Origin: Chrysophaeum taylorii
Taxonomy: Eukaryota; Sar; Pelagophyceae; Pelagomonadales; Pelagomonadaceae
Length of the DNA stretch: 64,000 nucleotides
Direction of reading: 5' to 3'
Assembly: GCA_029834535.1 (NCBI GenBank)
Contig: JAQMWT010000391.1
Span: forward strand, 1 to 64,000
Part shown: positions 50,816 through 62,100 of the stretch, in pieces
Numbering within the stretch: the first letter of the stretch is position 1
Layout of the letters: the number at the start of each line of letters is the position of its first letter
The notes under the pieces: model-generated
Databases searched by the model: none
Seen by the model: only the letters and a program-made list of their open reading frames with translations
What the model was told of the DNA's origin: nothing
Program-made: the position numbers and the translations under genes

Positions 50816-53113
50816 GGTAGGAAGAAGTTATTAATACAGGCCCTCAATCAAGTTAAGTTGCAGGCATGTGGGGAGATCAGGCTGCGATCCGCGCTCATGA
50901 GGTGGATTGTAAGGGTACACATCGCGGGCGCGCACTCGTGGACCCCTAGGGCGGTCATTTACCGTGAAAAATGCGACATCCGCATATCACTCAAGATATT
51001 TATTTTTGTTTTTGTTCTCGAACTGGCGCGTCCCGGATTTGTCAAAACCGATACAAGTCGGGCGAATAACGACAGATTACGAAGCGGCGAATCGATATCT
51101 GCGCCTTCGCGTCTGCCACTATGATGAAGCTTGCCCTATTGCTTTGTTGACCAAGGCGGAGCCCAAACTTCGGCTGTCTGGACAAATGGAGAGGAATTCC
51201 GGCAATCAGGAACCACCATGCGGCGGTGGTGGCGGCGGCGGAGAGCATCTCCTTTCGATGAGACACAGCATGTCATCCGGTCGACCGTAGTCCTAATCCG
51301 GACGCCCCCGAATTGCCCGCTGATCAGAAAAAGCTAGGGATACCCAATCGGATCGCGCCGTGCCGCAGACAACCGGCTCGCTCGCCAAACCGCTGGGGCG
51401 AAAACAAACAGTCGGTGACGAGGCCAACCAGCCAATTCCTACGGCGAAAACGGCCATGATCTGATGCCGAACGATGCCGAGAGCGCGGCAGCCGTGTCTC
51501 TCCGATCTTCAACTATCCCTACGCACGCAGTCTCGAGTCGCTGGAGTCGATGCGGCGCGAAAGCGATCCCGACCTCAGTCATGGCTGGAAGATGTGCTGC
51601 AGCAACCTTGCCGCGCGATGCGGACCATACGGCGTCGTTCATTCATCGCCACCATCATCATCGGCTTATCGCTTTCATTGCTGTGATCGTGTTAAGCCAT
51701 TTGCGGCGTCATGACGAAATAGCCAAAAGTCATGATCGTCCTATCGCCATTGACGGCGGTGTGCGTGCCGCCGCCTTCTTGAGCACGAACCCCAGACTGG
51801 GCGTGATGGTTTTCGCGACTTTGCACGGCAGAACAAGCTGAACGCGAGCCGCGCAGCCCGGGATTCTCCAGGACCTGGCGCTCGGCCTTCTTCTTGGCGG
51901 TCATCAGTCCTATCGTTTCTGCGCGGGTCTTCGGAATTTCCATCCAAAGGCCCGGCGGAGCGCGGCTCCGACATCACCAGATCCGACAGCAAGACGGTCC
52001 AGAGTGGAGCCAGGTCCGAGCTGTCGTAGAAGGCTTAGTGTTCGGCCGCGGGCTTGGAAGCCACCTTGATGCTTGGGCGTCCTTCCTTCCTTAATAGCCC
52101 GGACAGCGTGTCGTTGGTTCCAAGATTTTCTCCGGTGATATGGCTGCACGCATCGCCGCCGCGCGGCGCAACGGGTGGTAGATATATCACGATCGCAGTT
52201 CAGCCGGGAGATGATCTGCACCTTCGCGGCCCGCCCGGGGGGAGCACCGCGCAACGTAGGCGACGAAATCAGCCTCGACATCGCCGTGGGAATCGGCCGA
52301 TTGCTCCAGAGAGAAGGCGTCTTGCATCACAAAGCAGGCGCCTTAATATCGCAGCGTCGGTAATGCGGTATCGCCGAGTAGGACGGCGCGCCCGACAACC
52401 CAGTCCGGGGTCACACCACCCAGATCGTCCAGTCCTCGCCATGCTCGACCAACTGGGATGAATATGCTCAAAGAAAACCTGGCGGATATCATCCTTCGGC
52501 ACCCCGTTTTCCCCCGGGGCAGCTTTTTGTGACGTCGTTGCGGGAGGTTTAAGACCTCCCTCCCTCCCCGCTTTTCAGCCAACGGTGGACTATCAAACAT
52601 GTTTCGGTCTGGCCCAAAGCGTGGCCGCGTTCCAGCGCAGATCGAAATTGAAATCGACCAAGACAATTCTCATTACCTGCACAACGCATATCGACACCAT
52701 CGCGGAGGTCGATCTGATTGCCGAGCGAACCACACTATTATCCTTCTCGGGAGAATCGTTGGACTGGCGGCAACGGCCACCACCTTCAGCTATACGGCGC
52801 GCCCAGATCGCGATGCTGCGGGTGGATTGCATCCGTTATGGGCAGACAGTGATGGGGCCGGATCACCCGGACCGGCTTTCCGGCCGGGGCGATCGCCATC
52901 CACTGTGCCCTTGTCGGAGGGAGCACGGATGCGACGACGTTTGCCTGTACCGAGGGGCCGCTCGGGCCGCACGCGGAATCATCGGGGACGACGTCATCGA
53001 TCGGGGACCACGCGACGGTCGCTCGGTCCTGGAAGGGGATTGTCCGTGACGTGGTCGACAGCGCGTTCAGGAGAAGCTTACCCTATTACGGGAGGAGTGT
53101 GGCAACGCGTCTT
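50816..53113. other. Bacterial-like, decayed sequence
   Basis: No intact gene recognised. From about 50.98 kb the composition (ATCGGC, CCGGGG, GATCTG words, lack of the long CGTCGTCG runs seen in host genes) resembles alphaproteobacterial DNA. Open frames of 60-150 codons exist in several phases but none carries a motif I can name. The frame upstream of 53114 stays open from about 52850 (ending VVDSAFRRSLPYYG) without a family match. Confidence 0.35.
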
Positions 53114-54265
53114 ATGAGCCGGTCGGGGCAGGTTCTTTTCGGACGCATGGAGTCGGTCGTGTTCGGCGTTCCGGCGGCGAAGACCGCAGCAAGGATGGTC
53201 GAGGAACGGGGTGCGAAACGCGTCCTGATGATCGTCAGCGGCACGCTGAACCGCGAGACCGATGAGATTGCCAAGGTGCGCGACGCTCTCGGCCCCAAGG
53301 TCGCGGCGACCTTCGACCGGATGGGCGCACATACGCCGAGGACGGACGTGCTGGCGGCCACCGCGATGGGACGAAAGGCTGATGCCGATCTGATCCTGAC
53401 TTTCGGCGGCGGCTCGGTCACCGACGGGTCCAAGGCTGCGGCCTATTGCCTCGCCAACGATATCTCCGACGAGGACTCGATGGACAAGCTTCGCGACGCC
53501 GACGCCGACAAGACGGTACCACCCTCGATCCCACAGATTTCGATCCCGACCACGCTGTCGGCCGGTGAGTTCAGCGCGCTGTCGGGCGTCACCAACACGA
53601 GGACTAAGAAGAAGGAGCTCTTCAAGCATCCGGCCATGATGCCGCGCTCGGTGATTCTCGATCCCGCAGCGACGGTCCACACGCCAGAATGGTTGTTCCT
53701 ATCGACCGGCATCCGCGCGGTCGATCACTGCGTCGAAGGAATCTGTTCGCACGAATCCAATCCCTACGGCGACGCGATCGCGCTCGAGGGTCTGTCGCTC
53801 TTCGCAGAGAGCCTGCCGAGGGTGAAGGCCGACCCGACCGATCTCGACGCGCGGCTCGATTGCATGCTAGGAACCTGGATGTCGATGGCGCCACTGGTCG
53901 GCGGCGTGCCGATGGGGGCGAGTCATGGGATCGGCTACGTGCTCGGCGCGGCGCACGGCATTCCTCATGGCCACACCTCCTGCATCATGCTGCCGGACGT
54001 GATGCGCTGGAACAAAGCGCATAACGCCGACAAACAGGCGCTGATTGCCGAGGCGATGGGCCATCCGGGCAAGGATGCGGGCGACGTGCTGGACGACTTT
54101 ATTTCTGGGCTCGGCATGCCGAGAAGCCTGTCCTCGGTCAACGTCGGCCGGGAAGACTTTGAGCATATCGCCAGCCGGTCGATGGGCACGCCTTGGGTCC
54201 CGCGCAATCCGCGTCCGATCAAGGGTCCGGAGCAAATCCTCGAAATCCTGGAAATGGCACTTTAA
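53114..54265 (+). CDS. Iron-containing alcohol dehydrogenase family protein, bacterial type
   Basis: Group III (Fe-type) NAD(P)-dependent alcohol dehydrogenase; relatives include maleylacetate reductase. The frame is open from 53051, but the ATG at 53114 fits better before MSRSGQVLFGRMESVVFG. Cofactor motif ADLILTFGGGSVTDGSKAAA; PTTLSAGEFSALSGVTN; metal-site region GIRAVDHCVEG and ASHGIGYVLGAAHGIPHGHT with the expected His residues. The C-terminus is complete (EQILEILEMAL). About 383 residues, full length, no intron. Sequence style and codon use are alphaproteobacterial, and it sits beside decayed bacterial-like DNA. Either transferred or contaminating sequence; expression unknown. Confidence 0.88.
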   Translation: MSRSGQVLFGRMESVVFGVPAAKTAARMVEERGAKRVLMIVSGTLNRETDEIAKVRDALGPKVAATFDRMGAHTPRTDVLAATAMGRKADADLILTFGGGSVTDGSKAAAYCLANDISDEDSMDKLRDADADKTVPPSIPQISIPTTLSAGEFSALSGVTNTRTKKKELFKHPAMMPRSVILDPAATVHTPEWLFLSTGIRAVDHCVEGICSHESNPYGDAIALEGLSLFAESLPRVKADPTDLDARLDCMLGTWMSMAPLVGGVPMGASHGIGYVLGAAHGIPHGHTSCIMLPDVMRWNKAHNADKQALIAEAMGHPGKDAGDVLDDFISGLGMPRSLSSVNVGREDFEHIASRSMGTPWVPRNPRPIKGPEQILEILEMAL

Positions 54266-55285
54266 AGTGTCAAGTAAGTGCGTTTTCTAAGCCCGAAGAC
54301 GTTTATTATTGGTGGGGGGACGAAAAACGGCCAAGCGCGCCACCAATCTGAACAGCTTCATGCACTGCGTCGGGCGAGGCCGAGTTCCATCAGGCTCCAG
54401 AGCGTCTCGAGGATCGTACTGAGTGCACCAGAAAGAAGGTCGTACTTGCCCCATAGATGACATTGGTACATTTCACGGACGCCGATACTACACGCACTAA
54501 TAATAGCTGTAGATGGGTTACGAAAAGAAGCTACAGGGAAGTTTGGTGGCCGCACTACAACCCCACGGGAGGCGCCAGATCATGTTGGCGTGAAGAAGCC
54601 ACAAACAAAGCAGGGGCTATTTCCTTCAGCGAAAGTCGATGCAATACATAATCCGTGCGCACGGTCGTGCGCGAAAACATGTCGTGCGCGGAGAGCCGAC
54701 AGGCGTCAAATCTTCTCCGGCGCTCCGTTCAGCGCCCCTCGTCTCTTTCCCCTGAGATCATGCTCGCGCTATGGCGGTGGGATACGCCAAATGCAGTGGG
54801 CTGGCCTATAGTTAGTTACAGTTAGTTTGTTTGTTAGCACCGTGCCTCAATTTAGTGGTATGTTAGTGCACCGGCACGCGCCTTGCCGTGTATTCGTCAG
54901 TCTCTCGAGCGCACGCTGGCGGCCTAGCTTTCTTTTTTTTTTACATGACGTCCGTGCCCGTGCCGTGCAGCTTTCGCGTGAAATTTGAAAAGGGGCGGTA
55001 TGGCGCCACCGTGCTGGTGCGAATGCTCCGTGCTTTCTCGAGTGCAAACACTGGTTCGTTCAGCCACTTGGTAGTACTACTTTGTGGTTCGGGATGGAGG
55101 GCGTGGGCCGGAAAGACGGAACCCCCATGCGAGGGTTTTGCGGTCGTAGAGTTGTTGCTCCGTGTTGAACTCTAGGGTTTATGATCAAACCCAAAGGTTA
55201 GAGCGCGGAGAGTGGGGCGGTGCCTCAGCAACTTCAGTAAATTATTAAAACTTCAAACCTCCCAAGATAATCCTTGCGGGGTGGT
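54266..55285. other. Intergenic
   Basis: No gene recognised. Contains a GTTAGTTACAGTTAG stretch (about 54811) and a T run (54932-54942). Marks the return to host-type sequence. Confidence 0.5.
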
Positions 55286-55975
55286 ATGATGGACAAGTTC
55301 GTCGTGAAGCGGAAGCGGGAGGGTGAGACGGCGCGTCCCGAAAAGAAAGTGAAAAGCGCGTACGTGTTCTGCGTAGCGCCCGGGGCCTCGGGGGGAGACT
55401 GCGGGGAGCTCGTGGACATTCTTGGCGGGCTCGGGCGCGTGTGCGCCGTGAAGAAATGGGTCGGGAACTTTCCGTCGCAGATGAAGGCCAACAAGGAGCT
55501 CCTCGCGAGGACGGCGCGGGAGGGGAGGCGGGGCGACGAGAAGGTGGTACTGGTGGGCCACAGCTTTGGGTGCCGGGTTATAGCAGAGCTCGTGGGCGAC
55601 GAGGAGTTTCGATTGGCGGTGCTCGAGTCGTATCCGCTCTACGGCCCCACACCCCCCAAGCCTGCGACCGACCGCGCGGTTGCGCTCCGCAACCTCCCAA
55701 AGGTCCCCGTGCTCTTCGTCAACGGCACCAAGGACCCCTTCCTCAGCCGCGACTGGCTCCCGAAGGATGCTCCGCGCGGCGTCGACGCGCTCAGGGCCGT
55801 TCTCCGGGACTCGGCCTGCGATCCGACCGTCGTCGTCGTCGAGGGCGCCGGCCACAATGTCCTCAAAGTATCCAAGACCAAGCAGCAGGCCGCCCGCGGT
55901 ACCCTTCGCTCCGCCATCGTCGCCTACCTCGAGAAGAAGGACGACCTCGAGAAGAAGGACGGCCCTCAACAATGA
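55286..55975 (+). CDS. TEX30/KANSL3-like alpha/beta hydrolase
   Basis: About 230 residues; ATGs at 55286 and 55289. A basic N-terminus (VKRKREGE...KKVKS) may act as a nuclear signal. The hydrolase core has LVGHSFGCRV (nucleophile Ser in GxSxG), VLFVNGTKDPF (acid) and VVEGAGHNV (His), so the triad is complete. The strand order and short cap match the TEX30/KANSL3 group, distant from typical esterases. The C-terminus is Lys/Asp-rich. Substrate unknown. Converges on the large gene below. Confidence 0.8.
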   Translation: MMDKFVVKRKREGETARPEKKVKSAYVFCVAPGASGGDCGELVDILGGLGRVCAVKKWVGNFPSQMKANKELLARTAREGRRGDEKVVLVGHSFGCRVIAELVGDEEFRLAVLESYPLYGPTPPKPATDRAVALRNLPKVPVLFVNGTKDPFLSRDWLPKDAPRGVDALRAVLRDSACDPTVVVVEGAGHNVLKVSKTKQQAARGTLRSAIVAYLEKKDDLEKKDGPQQ

Positions 55976-56078
55976 GGCAGGCAGCTAGTTTCATCATCAA
56001 ACGAAACCGTGTGTCCTGCCTTCGGCCGGTGCCTTTTGTTGTTTGTTTTTTGTGCGGAATAGATAGATATCATGGTCG

Positions 56079-56107
56079 GTTGATCGATCGATCGATCGAT
56101 CGATCGC
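56079..56107. repeat. (ATCG)n microsatellite
   Basis: About six GATC/ATCG units between convergent gene ends. Confidence 0.9.
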
Positions 56108-56155
56108 GTGTGGTTGGTGGCAACAACAAAAGACGGGGTGGAAACAGAACAACAT

Positions 56156-59100
56156 TTACATGATGATGTAGGAGGTGATGAGGGCTTGGAGGACGTTGCG
56201 ATAGGCGGCGGCGGCGTCCTGGGAGTCCGAGCGGACGGTGATCCGGAAGGCGCGGGCGGGGGCGTTGGCCTCGAGGCGCACGAGGACCGGGACGCGGCGG
56301 GGGGGGTCGGCGCAGGCGATGGCGGCGGCGGCGGTGATGGTAAATTTGGTGGTGTCGGCACCCCTGACGAGCCCGGCCCTGCAGGCTTGGGAAACGACGG
56401 CGGTGCGGAGGTCGTCCAAAAGCGGCGCGTCGATGGGAGCGCGGCTCGAGACGACGATTTGCTGCTGCTCGGTCTTTCGTCCGATCGCGTCCCAGGCCGC
56501 CCGGAAGGACTCGAGGTCGGTGTCGTCGGGGGACGCAAAGCCGGGGGCGGCGAGGGGGAGACGGAGGGCGTAGGCGTGGCGGCGGCGGCGCGTCTCGAAG
56601 CGGAGCGTGAGTTCGGGGGGAACGACGAAGGGGGCGCGGCAGTCGGCGACGACGCGGCATTTGATCTTTGCGCCCGGCGGGAGGTGGATGCCGGCGAGGT
56701 TTGAAGAATCGTCGAGGGCGACGCCGAGACGCGGGGGAACGACGGCCTCGTTATTGTTGTTATTATTATCGTGGCGGTGGCGGCGGCGGCGCGCGGGGCT
56801 CGGCGGCGGCAGCCTCTCGTCGTCGGAGAAGACGTCGACCGCGAGGTCGGAAAGCCGGTCGTTCGAGACGTTTTCCACCTCGACTTGGCACCAGCCGCGC
56901 GCGCCGCGGTACGAGTGCTCGACGACGACGGTGATCGGGCAAGCGTCGTCCTGGAGGAGGACGCCGCGCGGCGACCGCAGGAGCGCGAGGAAGCGCTCGC
57001 GCACGAGGGGCTGGGCGGCCGGGGGGAGCCCCAGCGGCCGTCCCTCTTCTTCTTCGTCGTCGTCCGGCCGTCGCGGGGGCGTTTGCTTGGCTTCCTCGAA
57101 GCTTTCGACGGCGGTTCGACGAGGAGGAGTCGAGACCGAGTCGTCGTTTGGACTAAAAGCGCCGGCGGACCGGTCGTGGAGGAGAAGATCTCTCGCGCGG
57201 CGCGAGGTCTCGAGCTCCTCGAGGCGTCGCTCCAAAAAGGTGCGTTCGTCGAGGAGGCGTCGGGCGAGCTCGGCGTCGACGCGACTGCGCTCGGCCGCGA
57301 GGCGCTCCTCGATGCGGCGCTCCTGGGTGGCGGTGCCGAGGCCGCGTTTTTCGAAGAAGGGCTCCGAGGCGAGGAGCGCCGCGCGCGCCTCGGCCTGCCG
57401 CTCGGCGCGCCGCGCCGACTCGGCGTCGACCGTCGCGACGGCGCGCCACGCGCGCGCCCCGGCCTCGTCGACGACGCCCGCGTCGTAGAGCGCGTCGAGC
57501 CTCTCCGAGAGCACGGCGCCGTTCGAGGCGAGGGCCACCGCGGCCACCGCAGCCGCCTGCTCCGAGACGTCGAGGTCGAGCATCAGGCGGAGGGCGGGCG
57601 CCGACCGCGAGATAACGTCCTCGAAGACCTCGTCGTCCACCTCCAAGTCGCCCGCCGCGAGCATGGCCGCGAGAACGCGCGCGCCGCGCGGCCGCACGTC
57701 GGCGACCTGGTCCAGGAGAGCGCGCGACGGCGGTCCGTCGAGGAGCTCGCGCGCGATCTCGACCTCGGCCGGCGTCGGCGGGAACCGCCGCGCCGCCGCC
57801 GCCGGGCCCGCGGTGGTGGCGGTGGTGGTGGTGCTCTCTTTCCCGAACGACGACGCCGACGCCGACGACAAGCGCGCCGCGTCGTCGAGGTGCGCGACGA
57901 GCTGCGAGAACCAGGCGTCCGTCTGCCGCAAGGCGACCGCCGCCCGGCGGCGCTCGTTTCCGGTCCCTCCGGAAACGAGCGCCGACGCGCGGCCGCGCCA
58001 GGCCTGGAAGGCCTCCCGCGGCACGATTCCCTCGTCGACGAGCCTCGCGAAATAGGCCGCCAAAGCGGGCTGGTTGGTCCTTTCGAGCGTCGCGAAGTCG
58101 AGGGCCTCGTCGCAGTACGCGACGATCTCCTCGATCGCGGCGACCCAGCCGCCGCCGTCACCAAAGTCTTCGCGTTCGGCCGCGTCGTCGTCGACGCTCG
58201 CCAGCGCTCGCAACGCCGCGCCGACGCGCCGCCGGTCGCACCAGCTCGCGTCGGCTTGACTCCGAGACGCGCGGCAGCACGCGGCCACCATCTCTTTGCA
58301 GGTTGGCGGCGGCGACAGAGCGCGCAGGCACTCGCGCGCGAGCTCGACGCCGCCCAGCCCGCGCTCGAAGTGCTGCGCCGCGAGCGCGTCGCACGTCTCG
58401 TTCCGCGGCGCGGCCGCGAAAATCTCGGCCCGCGCGTCCTCGATCTTGCCGAGCTCGCGCTCGCGTGCGGCCTCGGCCGTTTTGCGGAGCTCCACGAGCT
58501 CGCGGCGCGTGGCCTCGTCCATCGCCCGTCGCGCGCGCTCCCCGAGGCTCGCGATTTCTTGTCTCGTCGCCGCCTCGATCTCGTCCTCGGCCGCGCGCAG
58601 GCCCTCGAGGTCGCGCTGTCGCTGCTCCTCGACCGCCCTTTTCTCCGCCTCGAGGCCCCGCGCCTGCTGCTCGACCTGCTCGAGCTCGCGCTGCCGCGAC
58701 GCCTCGATCGCCCGCTTCTCCACCTCGAGGTCGCGCGCCTGCCGTCGGACCTCCTCCAGCTCGCGCTCGAGCTCGAGGCGCGCCTCCTCGATCTTCGACA
58801 GCTCGCGTTTTCGCGCGGCAGCGAGTTCCTCGAACGCCTCGCGCGTCTCCTCGTCGGCCCGCCGCTTTTGTTCGAGCGCCGCGGCCTCGCGCTCCGCCGC
58901 GACCTTGCCGAGCTCCGCCGTCGTGTCGGCCTCCTCGCCCTCGTACACGGCGGCGTCGTCGTCGTCGTCGTCGTCGTCGTCGACGAACACGATGGGCGCG
59001 ACCTCGCTCTCCTCGTCCAGTCGCCGGGAGATGGCCGCCTCCTCTTCGAGCGCCTCCTTCATCTCCGCCTCGAGCGCCGAGTCTTCGTCCGACGGAGGAA

Positions 59101-62100
59101 ACCGGTGAAACGCCGCGTCGAACTGCGTCGCGCGGTTCAGCATTTCCGCGCGCTCCAGGCTCTCCTGCTGCAGCTTGGCCTCGGCCAGCAGCTCGTCCTC
59201 CTCTTCCCACGAGGCCAAGCCCTCCTCCTCCTCCGCCTCCTCGCTCAACGCCTCCATCGCCGCCTCCAACTCCTCGGCGTCCTCGCGCGCCCGCGCCTCG
59301 AGCGCCAGATCCGCCTCGAGCTCGCCTTCCTGTCGCTGCCGCTCCGCCTCGAGCGCCAGCAGCTCGCGGTCCTGCGCGATCTGCGCGGCCGCCTCGGCCG
59401 CGAGCTCCGCCGCCATCACCTCCTCCTCCCGCTTGGACGCCTCCTCCAGCTCCTTGGCCGCCGAGAGGTCGTCGTCGCGCAGCGTGCGCCTCCCGAAAAC
59501 CTCCTCCAGCTCGTCCTCGTCCATCGACCCGTCGACCACCACGTCCGCGACGTCCTCCAGGTCGGACTCCTCCTCCTCCTCCGCCTCCTCGTCCTCCTCC
59601 GCCTCCTCGTCGTCCACCTCCTCCTCGGGAAAAGAAGACGATAACACCCCGTCGGCGGCGGCGGCCTCCTCCTCCTCCTTGGACCGCAGATCGCGACGGG
59701 CCGCGTCGACGTCGCGGCGAGCCAGATCGATCGCCTCGAGCTCGCGCCGCTTGGCCGCCTCGAGCTCGAGTCTCGCGACCTCCGCGTCGTGCCGCGCGAC
59801 GGCCACCTCCTCGCGCAGCTTGGCCATGTCGTCGCCCGCCACGTAGCCCGGAGAGGTGCGCCGGATCGCCTCGTCGAGCAGGTCGAATCGCCGCGCCGCC
59901 TCGCGCTGCGCTTCGTCGAGCTCCAAGCGCGCCAGGTCGGTGCGCGCCGCCGCCGCCGCCTCGGCCGCGGCGACGCGGTCCTCGGCCAGCGCCGTCTCGC
60001 GCGCCAGCGCCTCCTTGGCGCGCACGAGTTCGGTCGACGTGCGCTCGAGCTCGCGCCGCAGTGCCTCGACCTGCTCCTCGAGAAGCATTTGCTGCGACGG
60101 CCGCGAGCCCTCGTCGTCTTCCAGCCGGGATAGGTCGGATTCGTACGGAGATCTGATCAGCTCAGTCACGACCGTCGACGACGCGCCGACGGGCGCATCC
60201 ATGATGTCATCGTCGGAGAGCGCCGCCACCTTGAGGTCAAAGACCTCAGAGAGGCGCGACGCCGTGCCAGGGGCGGGGAGCTCGTCGCTCGAGACGGACC
60301 TCGCTTCGAGGGAGGGCCGTCTCATCGTCGATTCGACGAGCTGCTTTTTCGTCGAGGCGACACCGCCGTACGAGTCTTGGTCCGTCGAAAGGGCCTCGAC
60401 GAGCTCCTCCGCCTCGTTCTTCTTTCCCTCGACCGTCGGCGCCACCTTGTAGGCCGGGTGCTCCGACTCGATCCGCTCCTCGAGTTGCCGCGTCATCGCC
60501 TCCACGAGCGACGGCTTCCCCGACCGCCACCCCGGGTTTCGCCGCGGCACGCCGCTATCTTCCAAAGGCTCGCTCGATTCGTCGAGCACGCCGATGACGG
60601 CGACGTCGCTCACGGGCGATTCGTGCCCGGAATCGGTCGAACTCGCGCGCTCGGGCGAGCCCATCTCTGTCGCCGGACAGCTCCAGCTCGCCGGCGACGT
60701 GGCCGCCGCTTCGTTCGACTTGGGCAAAGCGCCCGTCGCGAGAAACGCCGCGAGCCGGCTCATCCTCTCCGGTGCCGTGCTGGGTTTCGACGGTTCCTCG
60801 CGAGGTGGCTCCGGCGAAACAATCATCTCGGTTGGCGGTTGTTCGACCGCGGCGGCAAATGCCGCGTCCAGCTGATTCCCTTGGAGCGTCGGGCTCTCTC
60901 CCTCCTCCTCCTCCTCCTCCTCCTCGGGCGTTTCTGCAGGCAGCACCAGGCTCTTGTCGAGCGGCGTGATGCCGGGCTCCTTGGTAGGGGACAAGTGCGA
61001 AATGCCGGGCACGCGCAGCATGGCAGCCGCGGCGGCCGTCGCGAGCGCCGACGTCTCGCGCGACTCCATCGGCGGCAGCGTGAAGTCGTCCATCTCGCGG
61101 TCAGATGGTTGCGTGGAGAGAACCGAGGGCTCAGCCGGCTCGTCGGGCGGTGGCGCCGTAACCGTCTGGTCGTAGTTCATCGCTTTCTCCAGCGCCAAGG
61201 GCGAGTATGCCTCTTCGACAAAGTCCTGCGCCGCCGTAATTGCGGCCCGCGCCGCCTCGAGTCGCGGCGGCGGCTCGACCTCGAGGCTCGCCTCTTCCTT
61301 CTCGACCGGCTCGTCCTTGCGTTCGTCGGAAATGGGCTCGTTGTCCGGCACGATCGCCGGCTGCTGTTTCTCTGGCACGGCGCTCTTGTTTGGCACGACC
61401 GTGCTGTCGTCTCGCACTCGTCTGTCCGAGGACACCTCGATAGGACGCAGCTTCTTCTTCTCGGGCAAGTGGCCGACGACCTCGTCCTGCGCGCCAAGGC
61501 TGCGTCGCCAAAACGTGAGACGCAAAGGCCAGCGCTCAACCTCCTTGAGGTCGAGCATGAGTTTTTCGAAGTCGGCCGCGCGGCACTGGCGCGGTAACAT
61601 CTTGCCGTGGACGGCGACGAGCTGGTCGTCGCCAATCTTGAGCCTGGCCGCGGCGACGCTGTTGATCTTTTCCTCGACCGCCTTGACGATCACGGCGTTG
61701 CGGCCGTCAAAGGTCGCGAGCCGCAGCAGGAGGCCGAGGGGCTTACCCTCGAAATCGATAGAGAAGACGGCCGGCTTGCGGTGGAATCCCAGGGTGAGCG
61801 GGAGCTTGCGCTGGCGGACGGCGGCCGAGAGCGTCTTCGTCGCCAGCTCGAACGACTCCTGTCTCACCTCGGGCCGCGCGAATTCCGAGTCGCCGTCGAC
61901 CGAGACCAGCTCGTCGAGAACCTGGAGTTCCTGGAACCGCTCGCACGAGGCCGAGATCTCGTTGAGCTGGATCGCGAGTCGACCGTGCTTGTACTGCGCC
62001 AAGACGAGCTTGAAGCCGAGCGGGAAGCCGTGAAACGACGCCGTAAAGTCCTTGCGTCCGAGGTCGAGCTTGAGCGTGGGAGACCTTCGTCCGGGCATCG

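Noticed and set aside
52850-53113. N-terminal extension of the dehydrogenase from 53051 or further upstream
   Set aside because: The family starts close to the GRMESVVFG strand; the upstream residues match nothing and begin at a GTG.
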